This document shows, one piece after another, positions 36,501-48,500 of a stretch of DNA of 64,000 nucleotides. This DNA is from Gymnothorax reevesii (taxonomy: Eukaryota > Chordata > Actinopteri > Anguilliformes > Muraenidae), in the NCBI GenBank assembly GCA_029721435.1, contig CM056574.1, positions 70,289,501 to 70,353,500 of the forward strand. Reading direction: 5' to 3'. The notes under the pieces were generated by a model, which saw only the letters and a program-made list of their open reading frames with translations, did no database searches and had not been told where the DNA came from. The position numbers were made by a program, and so were the translations under genes. Position 1 is the stretch's first letter. Every line of letters starts with the position of its first letter.

Positions 36501-39500
36501 ATTCTCCCCCCCAAGAAATTTTGAACAAGAGGCCTGTCGGCCTAGATGGCTCCGCTGAGGATGACTGAAATGTCCATGTCATAACTTAATTTCAGAAATC
36601 CTTGAAAACTATTGCTATATGAAATGCTGATTTCTCAAAAACTGGGAGGAAGAATTTTCACATTTTCGCAGGGCATCATCAGAACATCACAAGGAAGGCG
36701 CATAACAAATTAGAAAAAGTTATTAGACAGTTTTTGAGATATTAATGAAAGACTGAAAAAGTGAGCACAAACACTGATTTTTGAGGTCTAAAATCCAGAA
36801 TTTCTCAAAAACCGGGAAGTAGAATTTTCTCATTTTTGCAGGGGACCATCAGAACATCATAAGGAAGGGTCACAACAAATTAGACAAAAATTAATCCGAC
36901 AGTTTTTGATATATTAATGAAAGTGTACATGCTCATTTTTTCAGTCTAATTTTCTAAGTCCAAAATGCTGAATTTCTCAAAAACTGGGACATAGAATTTT
37001 CTCATTTTAATGTAATCTAGTCTAATTCTGACTATCGTCACAGCGGAGCTAAAAATTAGAATGTATCTGGTGCATTCTGAGGTGTCAGTGGACACTTTTA
37101 CTCTGCAAATTCAGATCACTTCATGAATAAACTAATTTGAAAAAAAGTTCAAAATTCTCTATAGGAAGGTACATGCAGATTTTTTTTTTTAAATTAATTT
37201 CAATCAATTTCATTAATGTAAATTTTGTCATGCATTTCGTTTATTAATTTTAGAAGACCTCCCAAAGATAAAACGCTTTCAAACGTCTTTCCCATTTCAT
37301 ATTGGAGATAAATTAATGCCAATGCCCATTGAAATGATACTGCCACAAAAATACTATGTTCTGATGATAGTTAGTCATAATAGTTATACTCATGGGCGCC
37401 TAACTTTGTGTAAAAGTGGGGGGGCAAAATGTGATCATAGGGAAGGGTGTACGAAAAACCTGGTGGCAATCCACCCACACCCCCAGATAAAACCTATCCT
37501 GATAAACTTATTGGTTAGACTGGGGGACAAATGAAAATAAAATTTTTTTTGGTGCCTCAGATTTTAGACTTAATGCTAGTTATATTCAATCACACCGCTG
37601 AATAAGAATATGATCTTCATGTCCATCTAGCAGCTCTAGATTTGAGATAATGCACTTATATTTAAATATATCAATGATAACAAGCATAGAAAGTTTCACC
37701 ATTATCTGATTCCATTAATGTAATTTAATCATAAACAAATTCTAATTGCATGAAGCCTTTTCTTTACAAAAAGGCAATAATTGTAGTCATCCTTGCTTGC
37801 TCCTGATCGGTTGTATGTATCACAATTAGGAATATATCATCACGAAAACCAGAGTTGATGGAGAAAAACTGATGGCATATTTAGAAATCAGTGACCAAAA
37901 TTTACCTGACAGGTCTAATATCTCAGATACCAAGTTCCCCAGAGTTACTGCAAAGATCCTTCACAAAACAGTATTTGTCCCTTAAAGTGGAAAATATCAG
38001 CTTTTATCCAAAATAAAATTTAAGAAAAAATTTTGAATTTGATTTAACGATGAACATTCACAGCATACAGAATGGCTTACATTTGACAAATCTCCACACA
38101 CCCCAGTTTTCCATTCCCCAAAATTTTACCTTTGATTTGTATACTGTGATGAGTCTCAGTGATGTCAGAGGACCAATTCTTTAAAAGATATGAGGCCAGA
38201 TAACATTTTAACGATTCCCCCCTTTATCATGCATTATGTTCAAAGTTCAGGAAAAAACAAAGAAGCTTAGAAATTACTCCCGTTCTCACAAGCATTGTGA
38301 GAACAGTAAAAAATTGAGGTCATTTCTTGAATTTTGAAGCTTTCATATTTAAGTTTCCAGGTCAAATTTTTTTTGACTGTAACAAGCACCAAGACATACA
38401 ATTTACTTGTAGCTTCAAAGCATTTATTTAATATTTATTAATTGTGAGTGAGAGATTGTAAAACAGAAGGAGAGAGACCAGTAAGGGGAATGAACTGTTC
38501 CATAAAATACCCAAATTTTTCATTTCTGTATTAGTAATTTCTTCTCTTTGATACTGTCACATCTGATCATAAGTCTGTGAGCACTGTCTATACTTATTTT
38601 TAAAGGGTGCTGCATGGGACTCAGTTTAGGTAGGGCTGGACGATATGGCCAAAATTTTAATCACAATATGAAGTGTTTGCATCCAAAACGCAACAAGTTC
38701 CAATATTACAAAAATTGAGAAAATTCCATTGAGCAATAACCCTGTGCCTCTTACAAATGGTACAAAAAAAAATCTGTATTTAGAAATTCATGCTATAAAA
38801 TGTATTTTTTTCATGATCAAAGTTTGTGTTTTTTTGATAAAATGCAATAGACATCAACATAGAAAAAGGTGATTTACTCAAAATTAGTAAAATGGATATA
38901 TTGCTCTTTGGAAACAAACTCTTCATATATATCCTAATGTTGCTCTATACGAAATAATTCCGATATTGATATGAACCATATTAAAGCTGCAAAAAACTTC
39001 CAAGAAGGCCCACCACAGGCATCTTTACTAAAAATTTCTTAAAAATAAATTTGCCATGTTTATGAAACCTCCTCTGTGTAGGCTATTTTATGTATGACAG
39101 CCTTTTTGTTACTGCAGTGATTTTAGAGACAGAAATGTTCCTTATTCCCAGGCTAATATGGCTATAAAGTGAGTGAGTGACAATATTTTTACTCAATATC
39201 TCAAGAAGGCTCCAGCTATATCTTCTAAATTTCGCACTCTAACAGATGCAGTGTAGGAGATGAGCTGATTACAGTTAGGAAAAATTTGTGAAGTTACACC
39301 ATACTTCATCAATGTGCCAAAACGCACTGCATCCTGTACAATCCAGTAGGACTGCACATTGGTTCTGTCAGTAAGCCCAAAGGATCCCAGACTCCATCCA
39401 GGGGATCCACTGCGTGTGCTGGTTTTCATTCTAATTACAAATGCAACACAAGAATTTTCTCTAAATAGTGGTCAAACATCCCTACAACAAAGGGAGTAAA

Positions 39501-42500
39501 TCAGGGGCAGGCAGATCCAGGAATTTTGGAAAGGGGGGGGGGGGGGGGGCAGCCCCCATATAAGCGCAGAGGGCGCAATGCCTGGAAGGGTCTGGGGACC
39601 CTCCCCCAGAAGAATTTGAAAATTAAAGTGCCAAATATGCGTTTTCCTGGCATCTGGGAACAAATTCAAGATCTTATAGTTAGCTGAAAAAAGCTTTTTT
39701 TTCATTAACAATTATCTCTATTTAAGGTACAAGTTTCCACTTGACTCAGCAAAGACAATAAAAACAAAGGGACTTGGGACCTATTTTGATAGAAATGGAC
39801 AAATTTTGAAACCGATCTAAGCATCCATCAGGATACATCATGGATTACACATTTAAAACACAACACTAAAGTTGTTTTCTTTCATTGAGAATGGTATTTA
39901 ATTCACTTTGAAGTGAATTTCGTACTTGCACATTAGGCATATTCAGTAGGCATGCAGAACTACAAAATCATCTTCTGGAAATTTTTAATTCTCACTGAAT
40001 GGGTTGATGAAGTGCATTCTTCAGGGGTATCTGCAGGTGTACATATCCATCACTTTGTCATAGTCAAGTTTAAGATCCAGTTGCACAGCCACAAATGTTA
40101 CTCTCAGGTATAGGGCTGTTATCACTACTTAAACGTTATAGCTCATCTTATAGTTAATCCACATAGGACTGCATGTAACAGACAGTGCACACTTGTCAGA
40201 GTTGAATAGTCACTTGCTATTTTACACATTCAGCTATAGAAATCATTAGTATTGAAGAGGCCTAGTTGCCCTGTGTTAAAATATAGCATTTAAACTGTTG
40301 TACAAAAAATACTCAGAGGATTAACTTAACTAAAGGTGTCAATATCACAACGTAAATGCTTTCATAAAAGTAGAAGTTCTGCATTTAAATTAGGAGCGAA
40401 CTCATCCATAAAACCGTGTTTCAGTATGGCTTGCTTGTGAAGATTCAACAACTGATCCTGGTGTGCTATCTAGTGATAGAATATTGTAACTGCGTGCATA
40501 AATTTGAAGCTTCATGTCCTCTGGCATCAACATCTGTACAAAGATACCTGCTGAGCACCGTTGTTCTTAAACGCGCCGAATCCAGATAATCCTTATGATG
40601 AATCACATTCATATTTTAATTTGTAACGAGTAACGAAGTGGCCAGTGTCAACGTAACGAAGTGAAAGTATACTTTTTATATTTTAAATGCAGAAAAGTAA
40701 AAGTCAAAACTCAAGTAAAGTACAAATCCTCAAAAAAAAAAAAAAAAAACTACTTGAGTAGGCTACTGTTCGTTACTATACACCTCTGACCATCACAAAG
40801 TGCGTTACGACTTTTTTTTTTTTTTTTGGACTCCCCCCGATGATTAAATTTTTCCGGCATGGCAATTTTTCGAGCTTTAAATCCTGTGTGCAATGCGCGA
40901 AAAAGGCTCTCTTCGAAACTCAGTCTGCAGAAATAAGTCTATGTAAATTCACTTGTGCTTGTGACCATAGACACCAGTGTTTACAGAAAGAAAAACTTAG
41001 CTTAATAGAAAAGGCTACACTTCCAAAAATATTGTGTTAAGCCAGTGGTTCCCAAAGTGGGGGGCGCAGAGCAATTGCAGGGGGGGCGCGGGGTGCGGGA
41101 GTTCCGGACACCAACAGAAAATCATTTGCATACAGTCCATTCGCTGCCCAGAATTCTGCGATTACATCGTAAATGCCTGCCTTACTCTCAACATAACCGT
41201 TCGCCAAATCATTCATCTAGCCTGCCATTTTCATAAATAGTTTATGAATGTAGTTGTTCAAATATTTGAAGCCGGTAATGTAGTCTCGCGATACCCAACT
41301 CGCCGCTTTTTATCCTGCACTGATCTGGCATATTGATAATAAAATGGTAAGTGACACCGAACAAAATCCGATGAATACAAAGCAGAAATAACAGAGATTG
41401 CGTCATCTTATTCTCGATAATATGAATGCTCTGTATGCCGACAGATTATTTTTATCTAGCCCACCAACTGAACGTTACAAACATATCGGCAGGTTCGGCA
41501 AGTGGTGTTCATGAATTTTTTTTCGTACTTCGCTGTCTTTCTGCATCATAGAAACATAATTTTAAGTAGACGGCTATACTCAGGCAGAGGAGTGTGATAC
41601 AGCCTAATGATTTTATACTTTAAAAGAGATTTTGCATTATTAAATTTTCGTGTCCTTAATTGGAAAATAACTGTGGCCGTTTCCAAACGTGCCAATCATT
41701 TTTAATGTTCCCAGCTAGGCTGGACAAAAATCATCTGTGCAGAGCATTCATATTTTCTAGAATAAGCTGACGCGATCTCGGTTAACGTATTTTAACTTAA
41801 AAGGGCCAGTGAAGAGAGGAAAATGTTACTGTCTCGAGACACTCCTTCAGCGGTCCGCACAAGGTTGCTGATTGGCTGTTTGCAAGTAAGTTTCTGTTGG
41901 TGTCCGGAAAATGCATAAATAGCAATGTTGTTGTATATTAAAAAAATAAACCTGTTACACTGAACATAATTACACAGTTAAGGTGCTTGAAAACAGTTAC
42001 ACTTAAAATAATTACACCGTGGTTGTTTGTTATTTTGCTATTTCCAATTCTAAAAGTAGCCTAGTTTTAGTTTATGACAATCTACAGTTTATGACCGTTT
42101 ACTTACATTTTTTCCAAAAAGGTTGAGGTTTATATAAATTACAATGAGTGAAATAAACTGCAATGGTCTCTGAAAACAAAATGTGCGTATGTATTACCTA
42201 TTTTTTTGGGGGGGGCGCAAAAATTTTTTTATGTACCAAAGGGGGGCCCAGCAGAAAAAGTTTGGGAACCACTGTGTTAAGCTATGTGTGGACAGGCCCA
42301 ATTTAGGCCTACTACACTGAAGAGTTCGGTTTTCGTGCTAAGCAAGGTCAGGAATGACGTAAATGCGCTGCTTAAATATGTTTTAATATTCATTTACTTG
42401 TCCTTAGTTAACACACAGGTTTAACATTAAAAAATGTGAGCAAAAGTAAACCGCATGTCCTAATTTTCACGAAGTACGGTGCCTTCATCAGTTTTCATGC

Positions 42501-45500
42501 TGAAGTCGTTTTTCTTGCGCCAAGCAGCCTTGCATATGACACATTAACGACTACACAAGCAAGACTACATATTTCATAGTTTTGCGTTTTTATTGGCTTT
42601 TACCTCATGTTCACGCTGCATTTCTTCACAAACGCTAAACACCGAAACCTAAGCCAGAATCGGCGGGAATAACGCATCATTCACATAAGCACGAAATCTG
42701 TGCTGACGCGAAAACTGAATAGTTCAACTGCGTCAGATTATTCTTTTCGGAGCTCCAGACGACGACTGCGGCGCGCAAAAACGCTGATAAATCTCAAGAA
42801 AATGAGCAGTGACCGGACCACCAGATTTCCCCTCACATTCGGACACAGGATTTTAACTTGCAAGACAGCGAAATCCTGACATAAAGCCCCTGAAACATTT
42901 CATTTCGACATTAACGTTAGCTGGCCAGATCAGCAGTTATCCCGGGGCTTAATTAGTGCCAAGTTATCAAACACGAAGACGGCTAACGTAACTAGCTAGG
43001 AAACGAAAAGTCATGGTAACATTAACGCACATTTACACTTTTCCCTCCAACTTCAAGGTTACACAGTTGGTTCTTCAGAGAAAAATGCCTCTAAAGGCTT
43101 TTTCCTTCTCTTAACCCATAACCTGTATAGTGTTAGCTGAGCAAATAGGCGCTTCATGGCGTTTTTAGTTCGTGGTTCACTTCATATCAACGAAAGCCGA
43201 ACCGTGGCGCTGGTTCTGCTGTTGCGTTAGTGCAGTGAGTGACTGCTCTGTCCTCGCCGCAGTCCGGGTTGGAATATCCCACTTGAGTTGAAAAGGGGGT
43301 GGACAATAATTCAAATGCGGTTATTTAAATGCAAATAAAATGTTTTTTTTTATTTTTAATTAAATATGATTATTTAAAATCAAATTTATTCAACTAAATA
43401 TTATATAACAACGCTGTGACTTTAAAATAGCTGAGAAAAGTGGGGGGGCAAAATACTAGTTTTGTGTAGGTGTAGGCGCCTATGGTTATACTGGTTATCA
43501 AAAATAGTTATTGTAGCCTAGTTTCTTCCTGTTGAGTGAGTATATAATACGACTACGTTGTTACTGGGTTATCATGTCCTGCCTCTCTTGGTGTTTGTTG
43601 TGAGATGCGCTGCTGCTCCCAGAATTTGGGAAGTTCAGGTTTAAGAGGTAAAACCATAACCAAAACCTAAACGATCAAGTGCGGAGAGGGTGTAATAGAA
43701 CATACATATGAGTAAAATATTTGCTAGCAAGATGAACAAAACCGCGCACGATCGATGATCCTTTCCTTCTGGAAAGGGGGTGTATGCCTGTGTGTGGAAT
43801 TATCCTAGGCAGCATCACCGAACTCACGTCACGTCCTAGGCTGACATCACAGATATCCATGATTGTAAAATTCAGCTATTCAAAGTGAAATAGCTGTTAT
43901 GTATGTATATTTTCCTGAGTAAATCCTTGTTGAGGACAGATTATTGACCACTTCAGTTCCCCTTTCACAGCTTGCAGAACTGTACATACATTACTTGATT
44001 AGGGCCACGATACCAGCTGACTTTTGCGAGCGTTTACTCACTCCGAAGAAGAAAACCTCAGTAAAAACTTAATCTGTCTGCAGGAATCCAGGATTGACGT
44101 TAGGCAAAGCTAAGAGGAGGTCTGGAACACATCCCTCCCCACAGTCACAGCAGGGAGGTTATAAAAGCTCACAAATCCCAACTACTGCCCATTTCAGGCA
44201 ACCAACCACAAAGAAACCCAGCCAACACCAGCCATTCTCCAAAACAATTAACTTTGTTGAATGAATGAACTTTCCAGAAACATCATGAAAATGTTCCATT
44301 TTAGCTAGGAGCCACGGTCTTTACGTAGGGCTCCGTGTTGCCGAGTTCCCCCAAACCAGTCCGATCCATGATTTAACACACTATCTGAGCAGGGACCAAA
44401 GAATATTACAATGAGAGTGTGTGCCTGTGTCAGAATGGTGGGGAGGCAGACTGGAGATTGTAATAATGTTCACAGTGTGTCCTCTGGGCAAGCAGCCAGA
44501 GAATGCCACTGTTTTAATGCGCCAACAGACCCGCAGCACACAAAACAACTCCGCTGACATCACGCGTTTAACAAGTTACAGCGGAATGCCTATACATTAG
44601 GGCAGTGACACTGTATAAATAAGGCTGCAATTCAACATGGAGGCGTTAAAGCTGGCAGTCTCTACTGCTTTCAAATCCAAAATGTTTGAGGGTCGAGCCA
44701 ACAAAATGTGTTTCGATCCACATGCTTCTGGTCTGCAGCGCACATGACAACATCTCTACCGAAATGTTAAGTCCAAAATACATGACAGCAGGATCCTGAG
44801 TTTGCAACTGAAAAGATACAAGGAAAATTTGATCACAATTTTGCTCTCAAAATAGAGACAAATCTTGTGACAGGGACAATGGGTGGATCCTGCCTCTCTC
44901 GGGAAAACAATTGTGAAATTCAGCCATGCTCAGGAGATTTAAAAATGAAAAAATAACAGCAGTTTGTAAGTCGAAGTCCCTCTTCTTTATTCAGGAACTT
45001 GGCCAACTTTGTCATGGTGTGCGTTTACATGACGCAAGGGAGAAAAAAAAAAAAAAAAAAAAAAATCGATTTATTGCGTTAGTCCAATTAAAATATGTGT
45101 AAACGCGTTAGTCCGACTAGAAACTTACTAAATTGAATTTCTCAAAGTCAGACTGACACACCAAGTTAATGTCATTACAAGACCAATTACTCCTCCATGT
45201 ATACACTTGAATTGATCTGAACTGGACTATGCGCTCAGCACATGCTCCACAGTTCACCGTGTAGGGCTTTGATCCAGCAGCCTTGCGGACTTGTGAACGC
45301 CAAACTGATTGGCAACAACTCTGTACTCTGCACAACTACCAAGTTTGTACAGAAGAGAAACAATCCTCATCTGCAATGGCATTGGGCTCAAATGGTCATG
45401 TCTTGGGGGCTCAATTTCTCCCATTAATCCAAATAATTTATCAAATGACTGCGTAATTTATTTATCGCCACTGGAAAACTCTTTCAAAATGACCCTCTCC

Positions 45501-48500
45501 CTACAGCCTGTCCTGACTCACATCCAACGCGTAACGTGTTTACCAAAAGCACAGATGCTAACATACATAGTTGGAGCAAAGGACTCTGAGTGGATGAATG
45601 CTTTTGGGTAATGCACCCTGGGGTAGTGGAGAGGCCACACAGTGGAGCAGATTAGTGGAGGTCGTACTGAAGGAGCAGTCGAGGAGCATGCAGCATTGCC
45701 GCCTGCCTTTGACTAACACCATAACCACCAGGGCTAGTGTGCATCTCAACTGTAGGAAAAGCATAACGTACAGCACGTACGAAGTGTATACAGCCGTAAA
45801 GTTCACCATGTTTTCGCCACTTGACAGGCTACCAGTTTGCCACCAGCTGACTTGTTTGCAGATTGTTTGGTCTGTGGGTCAACCAGAAAAAGGTCAAACA
45901 CCAACAAACTGAAAGGGGGCATTTCGCCACTGTAGCAGAGACGGACAAGCTTCAGTCAATAAACAGATTCCCCTACCGTGCATATATGCTGGTAAAAGGA
46001 CAACAGTCCCATTAAATGGCCTAATCGAGCTACTGTAGCTCGACTTATCTGTAAATGTAAAATTACTGACAGCAAATGAGAAAGCCACTTGACTTAGTAT
46101 CTCCCTTACTCGCAAAATAATAAAAGCACATCTGCCTGCATTTATTGATGACATTAGAGGCCTGCTTGGCTGGGTGAGATCCATCAGAGGGCAGTCCCCT
46201 ACGCTAAGCCACTGTCTAAGGGAAAATGCCAACACAGTGGCTCAGCACAGAGGGACAGCTTAACTCTGACCACTCAGTGCTGAGGACAACCATGTACTAC
46301 TCAGTGCCTTTTTTACTTCATGTCCTATCGACATAATAATGGAAGAAACCTTACTAGCCTCTGTTCTGTTCCATAAAGAGGCCAACACAGCGGAATAGAA
46401 GGGAGTCATGCAGACACACAATTAACACGAACACAAATGCATACAGTGAGGAAAGTGAGTATTGAGAGCGTCAACATTTTTCTCAGTACATACATTTCTA
46501 CTGGGGCAACTGACATTAAATTTTCACCAGATGTCTGTAGCAACCCAAGTAATCGATACACACACGATTTAATGTCAATAGCCCCATTAGAAATATACTT
46601 GCGATGAAAAATGTTGACGCACTCAATACTCATTTTCCCAATGTACACATACACTCATGCACCTAAGTGCAAGCACACAGCCGGTGACATACAGAAGGCC
46701 AGCCGCAGACTGACGCTTGGACAGCCGTAGCCAATCCGGGGCAACAGGCAGAGTTGTGAGCAGCCCATTCAGACAGGCCCGCAGCACAAAGGCTCTTTAG
46801 TGGCCAAACCCGCCAGGGACCCGCCATTGTGCCAGTACAGTAAGGCGAGATGGCGCACAGCGACCTGGACACTATGCTGCACGAGCCCCAAACCAATGCC
46901 CTCGAACCACTAAACTCAAACGCCTAAAGACACAAAGGGACCCGACACAACGCCGAGTAGGCCGAGATCCAATATCCACGACCCATCACACTTCAACAAA
47001 ACACACATGCAGAACTCTGGACATCATGCCATTTGGGACTGATCAAATATTGACTAACCCACAGGCACCATCACCTAGACACACACAGCAATCCAGAAAC
47101 CACGCCAGATGGGGCCCAATCTGATACCCACCAGCCTGCTATGCTACACTAAAACACACACTTAAATGGATCTGGTGTGAAAGAACTGGAGCAAAAACCA
47201 GCAGGGCAGGGGGTCCTTGAGGGCTAGGTTGGGAACCACTGAAGTAAGGGATACTCACAAACTCCTGAGGCATCGAGACCAAGGGACTAGCCGGACGACA
47301 CGATGGCCTTGCGACCAAGCAAAGTAGGACCCATCTGGGGCAAAGGCCACCGACCAGGTCTCCCGCCCGGACTTCTGATCGAAAGGAGCAATGGGCACCA
47401 GGAGTTCTCCGATTGGCTTCGCCTTACCTGCAGAATCAGAAGAACGCTGCTAAGTCCACCCCCAAGAGAATACCCCACATACCCAAAGAGAACCGCCCAC
47501 ACCGTGACCCCGCCCCTTCCCAAAAAATACTTACATGGAGGCGAACTGGTGAAAATAAAACATTTTATGATGATTTTGAGGACTTCAACCATTGACAAGT
47601 TTACACTGCTGAATTCATGCCAATACCTTGGTTTAAGCAACAAGTCAGGGGCATCGGTGCCATCAGAAAATTCACGCCACATTTCCTTCTGGGATTTATA
47701 ACTCGGAAAAGAGGTGAACGGCATTTCCTGGTTGGAGGATGGATATCTCTATCACTCACGGCCAGGGCCTTGTTTCCCAAAAGCATCTTAAGGCAACGAT
47801 AATCGTAGAATCCCTCTTACGATACATCTCACGTTTGTGGAGTGTTTCCGAAAACCTTTGCAACTTAAGATGTCCTCAGAAATTGTCGTAAATCTACGTG
47901 TGCTAAAGACCACTCGTAGAAAACTACAAGCATCTTAAGACCTGCAGGACTCATCGCAAACCATTACACTTTTTTCTGTCAGCACATTCTTTTAATATTA
48001 TCATATTTAATCATGGCCACTGATCCTGTTCGTGAATGAAAGTGATTCGTAGAACTTGAATTGAGATTTTTTTTAATATTCATTCACAAAAAAAGAACAA
48101 TTATAGACATTATAGCCTTAATAATTACATTAATACATAAAGGCAAGAAGAAATTGCAGGTCATTACAAAAAGATCTAGCCTATATATACGCCAGCTAAT
48201 TAAAATATTGTACAAGAAGTACAGAAACCCTGAAAAGGAAAACAAAGAAAACGGAAATAAATGTTTTGCTGTGGTGGTTGATGCAACTGGAGCGGTGTTC
48301 ACGCACGGGGAAAGAGAGCCCAGAAACAAGCCATACTTTGCATCTCTTAGCTGGTGCATGCCTGCCAATCTGTTACCAGCACCCTCCTCCTGGTCACGTA
48401 AGTTGTGCAGCATTGGCACATGACCGTACAGCATCATGATGGAGAGAAGTGCAGGCCACTACTGAACTAGGGCACGCAACTGAAGTGGAACTACCATCCC

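Larger units (their letters stand above)
37391..43484. mobile_element. 6.1-kb hAT-type element without visible transposase
   Basis: Ends CATGGGCGCCTA and, inverted, CATAGGCGCCTA. A perfect 8-bp duplication GTTATACT flanks it (37383-37390 and 43485-43492). Just inside each end is a G-rich tract (GTGGGGGGGCAAAAT) in opposite orientation. The 8-bp duplication and CA...TG ends point to hAT. I found no transposase frame in 6.1 kb; the longest ORFs are under 80 codons. About 1.2 kb is a later hAT-type insertion at 41043-42274. It could instead be a composite of several elements. Confidence 0.7.
34923..47258. other. wsb1 intron 2
   Basis: The largest intron, 12.3 kb. Next to exon 3 is about 190 bp of purine-rich plus-strand DNA (34923-35110), i.e. 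a long polypyrimidine stretch before the acceptor. Further elements listed separately: a CACAGA microsatellite, a ~175-bp tandem repeat, a 6.1-kb hAT-type element and two MITEs. 43490-45000 and 45215-46440 show no recognisable feature. Confidence 0.6.

Noticed and set aside
48061..48437. Opposed frames of about 120 codons in wsb1 intron 1
   Set aside because: They lie inside the PIF/Harbinger-like element, are low-complexity in part, and match neither a transposase nor a host protein I know.
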